Source of the DNA: Salinibius halmophilus
GTDB lineage: Bacteria > Pseudomonadota > Gammaproteobacteria > Pseudomonadales > Natronospirillaceae
Assembly: GCF_003577475.1 (NCBI RefSeq)
Contig: NZ_QPEP01000007.1
Span: 73,164 to 137,163 of the forward strand
DNA: 64,000 bases
Direction: 5' to 3'
The notes below the pieces were generated by a model. The model did not search any database and was not told the origin of the DNA. It saw only the letters and a program-made list of their open reading frames with translations. The translations under genes were made by a program, and so were the position numbers. Positions 26,760 through 35,542 of the stretch are shown piece by piece. Positions within the stretch are counted from its first letter, which is position 1, and the number at the start of each line of letters is the position of its first letter.

Positions 26760-27783
26760 TCATCAACGAAGACAAACCATTGCCGTATTAGGTGGTGGTA
26801 GTTTTGGCACCGTAATAGCAAACCTCGCCGCCGATAATGGACACCAAGTGCGGTTGTGGTTGCGAAGCGAAGAGCAATGCGAAGAAATTCGCACGGCAAA
26901 AATGAACAGCCGTTATCTGCCAAGGTATCGCCTTAACGATTCTCTACAAGCAACTACCTCACTTGAAGAGGCTGTCGCAGGTGCTTCCATCATCATGTTT
27001 GCCGTCCCGAGTAAAGCGGTTGGCAGTGTGGCGCGCGATGTCGCCGCGATTATTGGCAACACACGTTTGGCGGCAGTGAGCTTGACTAAGGGGATTGAAC
27101 CTAAGTCATTTCGCTTAATGAGTGAGGTGTTGCATGAAGAGCTACCGGAATGCGACGTAGCAGTGATTAGTGGGCCAAACCTTGCCAAAGAAATCGCCCA
27201 AGGTACGCCAAGCGCTACCGTAGTGGCATCGCGCCAACGACCGCTGCGCGAAGCCTTACAAAATATCCTACGCTCCGACAGTTTTCGTTTGTACACCAAT
27301 CCCGATGTTTATGGGGTAGAGCTAGCAGGCGCGCTGAAAAACATTTACGCCATTGTCTCTGGTATGGCTGAATCGCTTGGTATGGGCGCTAATACGCGCG
27401 CTATGATTATGACGCGCAGTTTGGCGGAAATGTCGCGTTTTGCCGAGCGCCTAGGTGCCGACCCGCTAACCTTCCTCGGCCTAGCGGGTGTGGGTGATTT
27501 AATTGTTACCTGTACCTCGCCGCTGTCACGTAACTATCGGGTTGGGCAGGCAATTGGTCAGGGGTTTAGCCTTAAACAAGCAGTGAAACAGCTTGGTGAA
27601 GTGGCGGAAGGGGTGAACACCCTACACATGGTTTTTGAGAAAGCGAACGAAATGGACGTCGAGATGCCCCTAGTGCAAGGCCTGCATGCTATATTATTTG
27701 AAGGTGCCGATGTCGATCACTTGGCGCATCGATTAATGATCGGCGCTGATGCGGCCGATGTAGAATTTATGACTCATCGTTGA
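26752..27783 (+). CDS. gpsA: Glycerol-3-phosphate dehydrogenase [NAD(P)+] GpsA
   Basis: Makes sn-glycerol-3-phosphate from DHAP for phospholipid synthesis. N-terminal Rossmann fold with VLGGGSFGTVIANL, the SLTKGIEP and ISGPNLAKEIAQG motifs, catalytic-region VYGVELAGALKNIYAIVSG, and TFLGLAGVGDLIVTC. The start is set at GTG 26752, giving 343 residues close to the usual 333-340; an upstream TTG at 26725 lies deeper in the STAS gene. It overlaps the STAS gene by 8 nt. Confidence 0.94.
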   Translation: MIDHQRRQTIAVLGGGSFGTVIANLAADNGHQVRLWLRSEEQCEEIRTAKMNSRYLPRYRLNDSLQATTSLEEAVAGASIIMFAVPSKAVGSVARDVAAIIGNTRLAAVSLTKGIEPKSFRLMSEVLHEELPECDVAVISGPNLAKEIAQGTPSATVVASRQRPLREALQNILRSDSFRLYTNPDVYGVELAGALKNIYAIVSGMAESLGMGANTRAMIMTRSLAEMSRFAERLGADPLTFLGLAGVGDLIVTCTSPLSRNYRVGQAIGQGFSLKQAVKQLGEVAEGVNTLHMVFEKANEMDVEMPLVQGLHAILFEGADVDHLAHRLMIGADAADVEFMTHR

Positions 27784-27791
27784 GGTAAGCC

Positions 27792-28058
27792 ATGACGACC
27801 CGGGAACAAAAGGAACTCCTGTTAATCCGAATCCTTTATATGGTGATCATTTGGTTACTGTTGCGCTTAGCCAATTGGGCCATTGCCATCATTGCTGTGG
27901 TGAACTACGTGTTTAGGTGGGCCAATAAAGGGGATGGCAATGAAGCGCTCAATAAGTGGGGGCGCCGGTTAGCCAATTGGATGCTCGTTGCCACTGCCTA
28001 TCTAACCAGTGTTTCGGAAGAGAAACCTTGGCCGTTTAGAGATTGGCGCGATGATTAA
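27792..28058 (+). CDS. DUF4389 membrane protein
   Basis: 88-residue protein with a hydrophobic segment (about residues 13-40) and the family sequence LNKWGRRLANWMLVATAYLTSVSEEKPWPF. DUF4389 proteins are inner-membrane proteins of unknown function, often next to gpsA and sixA in this group. The stop overlaps the sixA start. Confidence 0.8.
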   Translation: MTTREQKELLLIRILYMVIIWLLLRLANWAIAIIAVVNYVFRWANKGDGNEALNKWGRRLANWMLVATAYLTSVSEEKPWPFRDWRDD

Positions 28059-28485
28059 CCTTACCATAATGCGCCATGGCGAGGCCGCCATGACAACCCC
28101 CGACCCGCAACGAGCGCTCACCGATGCCGGGCGCGAGAGTGTGTTGCTAGCAGCTCAGAGTTTAGTCCGCCCTGAGCAGATTTGGGTCAGCCCATATACA
28201 CGTGCACAGCAAACACTTGCCGGTGTTATGAGTGTGCAGCCAGAGTTTCCGGCGGCAATGACCCATCAAGGGTTAACACCAGATGCTAGCTTGCAACAGC
28301 TGCTCGATGAGCTGTCTAGATTTCAAGCCAATAGCCTGCTTTTGATTGGCCATAATCCGCTATTTAGTAACCTGGCCGCCAGTTTGTCTGGCGAGCGCTA
28401 TCTGGCTTTACACACAGCTGGGGTAGCCAAACTGCAAGGTGATATTATTGCGCCTGGCTGTATGACATTAGTTGACATGTTATGA
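28051..28485 (+). CDS. sixA: Phosphohistidine phosphatase SixA
   Basis: Histidine-phosphatase-superfamily protein that dephosphorylates phosphohistidine, in E. coli on ArcB and the nitrogen PTS protein NPr. The catalytic RHG motif is in TIMRHGEA close to the N-terminus, with the second His in LLIGHNPLFS. ATG 28051 is preferred over the upstream GTG at 28009 because the RHG strand should start the protein; this gives 144 residues. Overlaps its neighbours at both ends. Confidence 0.88.
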   Translation: MINLTIMRHGEAAMTTPDPQRALTDAGRESVLLAAQSLVRPEQIWVSPYTRAQQTLAGVMSVQPEFPAAMTHQGLTPDASLQQLLDELSRFQANSLLLIGHNPLFSNLAASLSGERYLALHTAGVAKLQGDIIAPGCMTLVDML

Positions 28486-29297
28486 AGATTAATACCCCAT
28501 TTGGCAAGCTGCATCAGCAGCGATGGGGGCAAGGCACACCAACACTAGCGCTGCATGGCTGGCTTGATAATAGTGCCTCCTTTATTGAGCTTGCACCACG
28601 CTTAGCTGGGCGCGAAGTTATCGCTGTTGACTTGCCTGGCCATGGCTTAAGCGATCATCACCAACACGGCTTTTATCATCTGTGGGAGTATATCCCGCCA
28701 CTACTGCATTGGTTATCGACATTTGACGGCCAGGTAGACCTGATTGCGCACTCCATGGGAGGCATGGTGGCACCCCTACTGGCTGTGGCGGCGCCGGAAA
28801 AGTTTCGCCGTATCGTGTTAATCGACAGCCTAGGTGGGCCTCCATATGGTTCGACAGAACTGATTAGCTGGCTGCGCCGCCTAAACAACGATGTAAACGA
28901 GCAGCGTTCATACGATAGCATCGAAACCATGATTCAGGTGCGCATGCGCGGTATGACACCACTGAGTTATCAAGCGGCAGAGCATATCGTGCGCCATCAA
29001 GCTTACGAGCGGAATGGCCGTTGGTACTGGCATTTTGACGGCGCACTGAAAGCTGGCTCGCCGGTGCGCCTGCGCGACGACGACTATCAAGCTTGCTTAT
29101 CCAGAATAAAATGCCCACTGCAAGTGATACTGGCCGAATCGGGTTGGGTGGCTGAGTATTTAGATGTGCCAGCCAGAACAGCTTGGTTGCCAAAACAAGC
29201 ACAAATCGACTGGGTGCCAGGTGGCCATCACTGTCACCTTGAAGTAGACCAGGTTGCCCACGTGGCACGGGTTATGAATCAGTTCTTAAGCGAATAA
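28482..29297 (+). CDS. Alpha/beta-fold hydrolase
   Basis: 271-residue serine hydrolase of the alpha/beta fold. Visible are LHGWLDNSASF (oxyanion HG), the nucleophile elbow AHSMGGMVAP and a C-terminal catalytic His in GGHHCHLE. The substrate cannot be told from sequence; the closest known families are small esterases and lipases such as the serine hydrolase-like proteins. It overlaps sixA by 4 nt and is 2 nt from prmB. Confidence 0.85.
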   Translation: MKINTPFGKLHQQRWGQGTPTLALHGWLDNSASFIELAPRLAGREVIAVDLPGHGLSDHHQHGFYHLWEYIPPLLHWLSTFDGQVDLIAHSMGGMVAPLLAVAAPEKFRRIVLIDSLGGPPYGSTELISWLRRLNNDVNEQRSYDSIETMIQVRMRGMTPLSYQAAEHIVRHQAYERNGRWYWHFDGALKAGSPVRLRDDDYQACLSRIKCPLQVILAESGWVAEYLDVPARTAWLPKQAQIDWVPGGHHCHLEVDQVAHVARVMNQFLSE

Positions 29298-29299
29298 CT

Positions 29300-30187
29300 A
29301 TGCAAAATCTAGAAACCATCCGCGACTGGCTGAGATACGCCGTGACGCAGTTTGAGCATGCTGGCTTGTTTTATGGTCATGGTACCGACAACGCCATCGA
29401 CGAAGCACGATTCTTGGTATTTGGCGCCTTGAAGCTCTCGTGGCAGCAACCAGAGCTCTGGCTCGACGCTAGGTTAACCAATGATGAAAAACAGCGTCTT
29501 GCCCATCTAATTGATCAGCGCGTCAACGAGCGTAAGCCCGTTGCCTATCTATTAGGTGAAGCTTGGTATTACGACGTGCCGTTTTTCATTGACGATTCAA
29601 CGCTGGTACCTCGCTCGCCCATTGCCGAGTTAATCGATAGCCAGTTTTTACCCTGGTTAACCCAGCCACCAGAGCAAGTATTAGATTTATGCTCAGGGTC
29701 GGGTTGTTTGGGAATTTTGACTGCCATGGCCTTTCCCGAAGCGGCGGTGGCGCTTGCTGAGTTAAATCCAAAGGCGGTTGCGCTATCGCAACGCAACATT
29801 GAGCGCCACCACCTTGGCGACCGAGTTGCCGCCTATGAATCGGACTTGTTTGCTGGTTTGCCAGCAGGACAAACGTACGATTTGATTATTGCCAATCCGC
29901 CGTATGTTGATGCGCAGGATATGCAAGACTTACCAGCAGAATTCAAACATGAGCCTGCCGCAGCGCTTGAAAGTGGCGATACCGGCTTAGATTTGACTAA
30001 CCAAATCTTAAAGCAAGCGCCGAACTACTTAAGTGACGGCGGTATTTTAATTTGCGAAGTGGGTAACTCCGCTGGCGCTCTGCAGCAGGCCCACCCAGAC
30101 GTGCCCTTTATTTGGTTAGAGTTTGAGCGCGGTGGATTTGGCGTGTTTTTATTGGACGTTGACAGCATTCGCCAACATTTTTGCTAA
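29300..30187 (+). CDS. prmB: Ribosomal protein uL3 glutamine methyltransferase PrmB
   Basis: N5-glutamine methyltransferase acting on ribosomal protein L3. Helical N-terminal domain (residues 1-100), then a SAM-binding Rossmann domain with VLDLCSGSGCLGI, the AELNPKAVALS acidic loop and the glutamine-binding IIANPPYVDAQDM. The L3-specific class is favoured over PrmC by the sequence VPRSPIAELI and by the position before aroC, as in many gammaproteobacteria. 295 residues. Confidence 0.92.
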   Translation: MQNLETIRDWLRYAVTQFEHAGLFYGHGTDNAIDEARFLVFGALKLSWQQPELWLDARLTNDEKQRLAHLIDQRVNERKPVAYLLGEAWYYDVPFFIDDSTLVPRSPIAELIDSQFLPWLTQPPEQVLDLCSGSGCLGILTAMAFPEAAVALAELNPKAVALSQRNIERHHLGDRVAAYESDLFAGLPAGQTYDLIIANPPYVDAQDMQDLPAEFKHEPAAALESGDTGLDLTNQILKQAPNYLSDGGILICEVGNSAGALQQAHPDVPFIWLEFERGGFGVFLLDVDSIRQHFC

Positions 30188-30208
30188 TCAAGACTTGACG
30201 CCGGTGAA

Positions 30209-30218
30209 GTGATATACT
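30209..30218 (+). promoter_or_regulatory. Possible extended -10 promoter for aroC
   Basis: GTGATATACT at 30209-30218 gives TGa directly before TATACT (5/6 match to TATAAT), the extended -10 pattern. TTGACG at 30195 is too close (12 nt) to serve as a normal -35. It lies about 30 nt before the aroC start. Confidence 0.38.
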
Positions 30219-30248
30219 CCGCCAGCGTTGAATTTGGGAAGTATGGTT

Positions 30249-31343
30249 ATGTCGGGTAATAGCATAGGTAGATTATTTACAGTCACAACATTTGGCGAAA
30301 GCCATGGGTTGGGCTTGGGTGCCATTGTTGATGGTTGCCCACCAGGGATTGAACTAACCGAGGCAGACTTGCAGCGCGACCTAGATCGCCGCCGACCAGG
30401 GCAGAGCAAGTTTACCACGCAGCGTAAAGAGCCAGATGAAGTTAAGATCATGTCGGGCGTGTTTGAAGGCAAGACCACAGGCACCTCGATTGGCTTAATT
30501 ATTGAAAATACCGACCAGCGCTCAAAAGACTATGGCGAGATAAAAGATACTTACCGCCCAGCGCATGCTGATTACACCTACGAGCACAAATATGGTGTGC
30601 GTGATTATCGCGGTGGTGGCCGCTCTTCGGCGCGTGAAACTGCTATGCGTGTTGCAGCAGGCGCGATTGCGAAGAAGTTTTTGGCTAGTAAAGGGATCGA
30701 AGTATTTGGTTGGTTGAGCCAAATTGGCGAGATTGAACTGCCCTTTACCGACAAATCTGCGATTGAAGAGAACCCATTCTTCACCGCAGCACCAGAAAAA
30801 GTTGCTGAGCTGGAAGATTATATGAAGGCCTTGCGCAAAACTGGTGATTCAGTGGGGGCAAAGGTAAGTGTTTGCGCCACTGGGGTAATGCCGGGTTTAG
30901 GCGAACCTGTTTTCGACCGTCTTGATGCTGAAGTGGCGCACTCATTGATGAGCATTAATGCAGTGAAGGGCGTTGAAATTGGTGATGGCTTTGCCTGTGT
31001 TGCCCAAAAAGGCTCGGAACATCGTGATGAAATGTCGCCTGAAGGCTTTTTGTCTAACCATGCCGGTGGCATTGTTGGCGGTATTTCATCGGGTCAGGAT
31101 ATTGTTGCGCACATTGCACTTAAGCCAACATCTAGTATTCTGGTTCCAGGCAAAACAATTAAACGTGATGGCTCAGCGCACGAGGTAATCACCAAAGGTC
31201 GCCACGATCCATGTGTTGGTATTCGCGCCGTGCCGATTGCCGAAGCCATGCTAGCCATTACACTTATGGACCATTATCTGCGTCAGCGTGGTCAAAACGC
31301 CGATGTAGTTGCACCCCTGCCGCAGATTCCAGGAGCAATCTAA
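30249..31343 (+). CDS. aroC: Chorismate synthase AroC
   Basis: Converts EPSP to chorismate with reduced FMN, the last shikimate step. The conserved opening [60 protein letters not shown] and the C-terminal [18 protein letters not shown] are all present. ATG 30249 gives the family N-terminus and has gggaag at a good distance; ATG 30243 is too close to it. 364 residues, normal. Confidence 0.96.
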   Translation: MSGNSIGRLFTVTTFGESHGLGLGAIVDGCPPGIELTEADLQRDLDRRRPGQSKFTTQRKEPDEVKIMSGVFEGKTTGTSIGLIIENTDQRSKDYGEIKDTYRPAHADYTYEHKYGVRDYRGGGRSSARETAMRVAAGAIAKKFLASKGIEVFGWLSQIGEIELPFTDKSAIEENPFFTAAPEKVAELEDYMKALRKTGDSVGAKVSVCATGVMPGLGEPVFDRLDAEVAHSLMSINAVKGVEIGDGFACVAQKGSEHRDEMSPEGFLSNHAGGIVGGISSGQDIVAHIALKPTSSILVPGKTIKRDGSAHEVITKGRHDPCVGIRAVPIAEAMLAITLMDHYLRQRGQNADVVAPLPQIPGAI

Positions 31344-31344
31344 T

Positions 31345-31752
31345 ATGCGCGCACTCTTCGCACTGGTAACCCTGCTCACAGCTGGCTTGGTATTCGCCGA
31401 GCCAAATGTTGGGCGGGCAAACTTTACCACTGGCGTAGAAAACTTTGAGCCCATTGATGAGCTAGTGTCGCCAATTAGCGACACTCACAAACGTGTCTTT
31501 TTCTTTTCAGACTTGCGTGACTCAGCTGGCCATCAAATCGCTCACCGTTGGTACTATGAAGAAACGCTGATGGCCGAGCTGGTATTTAACCCAGCAGGGC
31601 CTCGCTGGCGGGTGAAATCATACAAAACCATGCTGCCAATTTGGCATGGCCCTTGGCGTGTTGACGTTGTTGATTTAGACAACAACGATGAGGTGCTAGG
31701 AAGCTGGTCGTTCGACTATGTCGACGCCGAGCTATTCCCAGAAGCAAACTAG
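31345..31752 (+). CDS. DUF2914 periplasmic protein
   Basis: 135 residues: signal peptide (1-18, ending GLVFA), then the DUF2914 core with HRWYYEETLMAELVF and PRWRVKSYKTMLPIWHGPWRVDVVD. Members are secreted or periplasmic and lack a known activity. ATG 31345 follows aroC by 1 nt with SD aggag 9 nt upstream. Its stop overlaps that of the convergent cation-efflux gene. Confidence 0.8.
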   Translation: MRALFALVTLLTAGLVFAEPNVGRANFTTGVENFEPIDELVSPISDTHKRVFFFSDLRDSAGHQIAHRWYYEETLMAELVFNPAGPRWRVKSYKTMLPIWHGPWRVDVVDLDNNDEVLGSWSFDYVDAELFPEAN

Positions 31753-32846
31753 CGGTGCCATACTCTAGCTACCCTTAGCCATTCGTGCTGGGTAGCTAGT
31801 GCTTTTGCACCATCCGTCCGCTCTTGATTAGCGCCGCTATAATACAAATCAACTTCTACTTTACCCGCCAAATAATGCAACTGCAGGTTATCCCAATCGG
31901 CTAAACAGTTAACTTGCTGTACCGCGTCCTCAACCTGCAAACGATTTGGTAGAGCCAGGTTTACATTGGTCAGGGTGTCCGGCTCACAATCAATATGCAC
32001 AGTGATATCGCCTGCTTGGGGTAGCTTGTCGCGAATGGCTTGGCATGCCCGATCACCAATTAAATGCCCTTCAGATACACTAAGATGCGGATCTACTTGT
32101 ACATGTAAATCCAGCAAGGCTTTGCCAGCATGCCATCGGGCTCTTAGCTGATGAGTACCCACAACACCTTGCACGCCGCTCAATGCTAACTCAACGTCGC
32201 GATACTGTTGGTCACTTAAGCCCTTATCAGCTAGCTCTTGCAGCGCGTTGATCACTAGTTCGATGCCCATGCGGCCAATCATAATGGCCACCACAATGGC
32301 CGCTGCTGGCTCCAGCCAGTGAACGCCCATTAGTGCACCCAATAAACCGATAAATACAACGATCGAAGACAAAGCATCCGAGCGGCTATGCCAGGCATTA
32401 GCCGCTAATAAACTGCTCTCTGTTTGTTTCGCAACACGCATGGTGTAATGGAAAATCCACTCTTTGCTTACCACCGAAATGGCCGCCACGACAAGGGCGA
32501 GTGGACTGAGCTGGCTGCTAAGGCCAGTCATAAACGCTGCGATGATTTCCCAGGCAAGCCCAGCAGCCACAATCACCAACACGGCCCCCAAGGCTGCAGT
32601 GCCAATGGTCTCAAAACGAGCATGGCCATAAGGGTGGCCAGCATCGGGCGAAGCCGCCGCATGCTTATTCACCATCAAAACAAAGATATCGGTAACAATA
32701 TCCGAGGCAGAGTGAATGCCATCAGCAATAAGCGCCGCCGACTGAAACGCCAGGCCGCCGAATACTTTGGCAATGGCAAGTGCGCCATCTAATACGGCAC
32801 CGATCAAGGTGACGCGCTTTATCGCTCGTTGACGTTCTGTGCTCAT
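31749..32846 (-). CDS. Cation diffusion facilitator family transporter (FieF/MamM-like)
   Basis: Proton-coupled divalent metal exporter of the inner membrane. N-terminal domain with about six membrane helices carrying metal-site motifs (DGIHSASD and, in helix V, HSRSD), plus HPYGHARFE. The C-terminal cytoplasmic domain is longer than in E. coli FieF. The start is ATG at 32846, with aggag upstream; a GTG at 32900 would add 18 unlikely residues. The metal specificity (Fe, Zn, Mn) cannot be read with certainty. 365 residues. Confidence 0.88.
   Translation of the reverse strand: MSTERQRAIKRVTLIGAVLDGALAIAKVFGGLAFQSAALIADGIHSASDIVTDIFVLMVNKHAAASPDAGHPYGHARFETIGTAALGAVLVIVAAGLAWEIIAAFMTGLSSQLSPLALVVAAISVVSKEWIFHYTMRVAKQTESSLLAANAWHSRSDALSSIVVFIGLLGALMGVHWLEPAAAIVVAIMIGRMGIELVINALQELADKGLSDQQYRDVELALSGVQGVVGTHQLRARWHAGKALLDLHVQVDPHLSVSEGHLIGDRACQAIRDKLPQAGDITVHIDCEPDTLTNVNLALPNRLQVEDAVQQVNCLADWDNLQLHYLAGKVEVDLYYSGANQERTDGAKALATQHEWLRVARVWHR
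31765..31806 (+). terminator. Probable terminator of the aroC operon inside a convergent CDS
   Basis: CTAGCTACCC (31765-31774) pairs with GGGTAGCTAG (31790-31799) and is followed by tgctttt. It lies within the antisense 3' end of the cation-efflux gene. Confidence 0.5.
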
Positions 32847-32869
32847 TGCGACTCCTTTAGCACTTATGG

Positions 32870-33556
32870 CTACTCTTGTTGGCGAATGCTGGCGTACCAC
32901 TCACTTGGATTGAGGATGTCGCCATCTTCATCTAATTCAGGATAGGGAATGCCGCGGTCATCGCAGTATCTGGCCATTTTGGGCAGCATCCAGCGAAACA
33001 ATAGTGTGTGGTACTCATCATCTGGAATTTGTCTTGGGCCGTCGTACATGCCGGCATCGGTGCGTTGATTGCGCGCTTCACCAAGAATTAGCGCACAAGC
33101 AACCGATACATTAAACGACTCCACCATGCCTTCCATGGGTACCACAATGTGCTCATCTGCCATGTCGATGGCTGCACCCCGTACACCGTCTTTTTCATTC
33201 CCCATTAATATCGCACATGGCACTGTGTAATCCACTTGTCGGTAGTCAACAGCTCGGTCAGATAAATGCGCGGCATAAACCTTCATGCCCTGAGCTTGGG
33301 CTAAGCCGATCGCGTCTTCTACTTTGTCGTGCAAGCGCAAGTCTAGCCACTGCAGCGACCCGCCAGCTGTACGGTGGCGTTTGCGAAACTGAGTTTCACC
33401 GCGGGTAATATGAAAGCGATGTACGCCAAACGCATCACAGCTGCGAGCAATGGCGGCAATGTTGTGGGATTTATGTAGGTAGTCTGCAATCACCGTCAAG
33501 CTGGTTTGGCGGCGGTCTAGCATGGTTTTAATTCGTTCAAATCGTGCGCGAGTCAT
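32870..33556 (-). CDS. trmH: tRNA (guanosine-18-2'-O)-methyltransferase TrmH
   Basis: SPOUT-class methyltransferase forming Gm18 in tRNA. Opening RFERIKTMLDRRQTSLTV, then HNIAAIARSCDAFGVH, and the knotted SAM site motifs MGNEKDGVR and VPMEGMVESFNVSVACA. The C-terminal extension (about residues 170-228) matches TrmH rather than other SPOUT enzymes. It starts 24 nt upstream of the cation transporter on the same strand. Confidence 0.93.
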   Translation of the reverse strand: MTRARFERIKTMLDRRQTSLTVIADYLHKSHNIAAIARSCDAFGVHRFHITRGETQFRKRHRTAGGSLQWLDLRLHDKVEDAIGLAQAQGMKVYAAHLSDRAVDYRQVDYTVPCAILMGNEKDGVRGAAIDMADEHIVVPMEGMVESFNVSVACALILGEARNQRTDAGMYDGPRQIPDDEYHTLLFRWMLPKMARYCDDRGIPYPELDEDGDILNPSEWYASIRQQE

Positions 33557-33640
33557 GACATCTAAAACTTTGACAACAAACCAGCATTATACCGCTTTTC
33601 GGTCGTTGCAGTATGATTGCGCTGCAAGAAAGGAGTATCA

Positions 33641-35542
33641 ATGAAAGCATTATTAGTTTTTTTACTCGCACTGAGTTCGTTTGCTTATAGTGCCCAACTC
33701 ATACGTCCACTCGCCCAGCAGTGGCCAGAGCTACCCGTTACCGAGCGCAGTGCTGTGGTGAACGAGCTATATCAGCACTTAAATAATATCGCCGAGCGCT
33801 CGGAAGTCGCCGAAATACAGGGCCTGTTGGGTGATGCCGAGAACTTGTTGTCACTGATATCCTCGCCCTTGCCGGAGTTAGAAGTTGAACTATTTTCACC
33901 TGAGTTGAAGCAGGTTTACCACATTGCCGATATAGAAAATACGCTCCAACGCTCGCAGCAATATAGTGTGCAAAAAACACGCTTACAAAATGAACTCACG
34001 CTACTAAACGAGAGCATACAAACGCTCGAAACCAAGGTGTTGAGCGTGCCGAGTGCAGGCTCCACGGTATCCGAGACAGTGGCTCAGCTCGAATATTTAA
34101 AGCACAACAGCCTGCTAATTTATCGACGCGACAAACAAACCCAGGTGAGTAATGCGCTGCAAACACTAGCAGACGAGCAAGCAAAGTTGAGCGCTTGGCT
34201 TGCTGGTGAAGCGCTTACCATTGCGCCAAGCGAGGCTGAAGTTAAGTGGGCACAGGCACAAGCGCCAGTGCTGTCGACACCCAGTAATCTAATGGGCTTG
34301 GTCAGCATTATTGGCATTAATGCCCAGCAACTACTCGATGGCGCCCGCCAGCAACAACAACTCAAGCGCCAGTTGATCGACCTCTACCAGCAACCCGACG
34401 ACGAACAGTTCACTGTGCTTCGCCAAACCATGCAAACACAGCGTGGGCAGCTAGACGATCGTAGAGCAGTCATTCAACAAGCCATTGAAGCCAATGGTGA
34501 TGTTGGCGATGAAACCGTGATGAACATCTTGCTTTCTGCCCGGCGCGTATTGAGCGAGCAAGAACAAGCGGCGCGCTTGAATGAGTTTTTAATCAAGCAT
34601 TACCCCGTGCAGTTTCAAACCCTTGCCGAGCGCCAAGTTGGCGAACTAATGGCAGCAAGCCAGCTATCCTGGCAGGGAGTTAAAGACCTACTTGCTGCAT
34701 TTTTTGGCTTTGAGTTAATAAAAATAGGGGCTAAGCCACTCACCGTTGGCGGCTTGTTATGGTTGCTTACTATGCTTGCCGCTGCTTGGTTATTACACCG
34801 CGCCGCCAAACGTGGGTTGCACCGTATGGCGCAGCGGTCACAGTCGTTTACCGAGTCGTCGGTGTTTACTGTAGATCGGTTACTGTTTTATGCCTTAATG
34901 ACCGCCGCGGTGTTTTTATCCTTATCGGTACTTGGCATTGATTTAACCAAGTTTGCCTTAGTGGCTGGTGCCTTGTCGGTGGGGATTGGTTTTGGTTTGC
35001 AGTCGATATTTTCCAATTTTGTCTCTGGGCTGATTTTGCTATTTGAGCGGCCTGTGAAAGTGGGTGATTTGATCGAGTTAGAGTCGGGTGTGATGGGCAA
35101 AGTAAAAGCCATTAACGTGCGCTCGACTCAGGTGACCACGCCCGATAATATCGACGTGCTGGTGCCGAATAGCGAATTTGTTAATGGGCGGGTCACCAAC
35201 TTTACCTTCGACGACCCGCAGCGGCGCTTGCATATAAAGTTCAGCGTGGCCTACGGCACAGATAAAGAATTGGTTCGTGAGGTTGTGGTTGCGGCAGCAG
35301 AGACAGTGCCCTATACCGTGAAAACCACAGAGCGCTCACCTGACGTGTGGTTGGTCAATTTAGGTGAGAGTGGCCTAGATTTTGAACTCATCGTGTGGAT
35401 TGATGTGCGCAATATGCCATTAACGCATGGCATCTCAGCGCTTTACCTGTGGGAGGTGGAAAGCGCCTTAACCGCGGCGGGCCTAACTTTGCCAGTACCT
35501 CGCCGCGACATCCAGCTGCTGGAAAAAGCAGGTTACAAATAA
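33641..35542 (+). CDS. Mechanosensitive channel of the MscS family with periplasmic coiled-coil domain
   Basis: 633 residues: signal peptide (1-18), a long alpha-helical periplasmic region (about 20-345, with heptad-like segments), membrane helices (about 355-445) and the MscS pore-lining helix and beta domain (FALVAGALSVGIGFGLQSIFSNFVSGLILLFERP..., VLVPNSEFVNGRVTNF). It resembles the medium-size MscK/YjeP-like relatives rather than small MscS. Likely an osmotic-shock release valve in the inner membrane. Convergent with fabY, overlapping by 10 nt. Confidence 0.9.
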   Translation: MKALLVFLLALSSFAYSAQLIRPLAQQWPELPVTERSAVVNELYQHLNNIAERSEVAEIQGLLGDAENLLSLISSPLPELEVELFSPELKQVYHIADIENTLQRSQQYSVQKTRLQNELTLLNESIQTLETKVLSVPSAGSTVSETVAQLEYLKHNSLLIYRRDKQTQVSNALQTLADEQAKLSAWLAGEALTIAPSEAEVKWAQAQAPVLSTPSNLMGLVSIIGINAQQLLDGARQQQQLKRQLIDLYQQPDDEQFTVLRQTMQTQRGQLDDRRAVIQQAIEANGDVGDETVMNILLSARRVLSEQEQAARLNEFLIKHYPVQFQTLAERQVGELMAASQLSWQGVKDLLAAFFGFELIKIGAKPLTVGGLLWLLTMLAAAWLLHRAAKRGLHRMAQRSQSFTESSVFTVDRLLFYALMTAAVFLSLSVLGIDLTKFALVAGALSVGIGFGLQSIFSNFVSGLILLFERPVKVGDLIELESGVMGKVKAINVRSTQVTTPDNIDVLVPNSEFVNGRVTNFTFDDPQRRLHIKFSVAYGTDKELVREVVVAAAETVPYTVKTTERSPDVWLVNLGESGLDFELIVWIDVRNMPLTHGISALYLWEVESALTAAGLTLPVPRRDIQLLEKAGYK

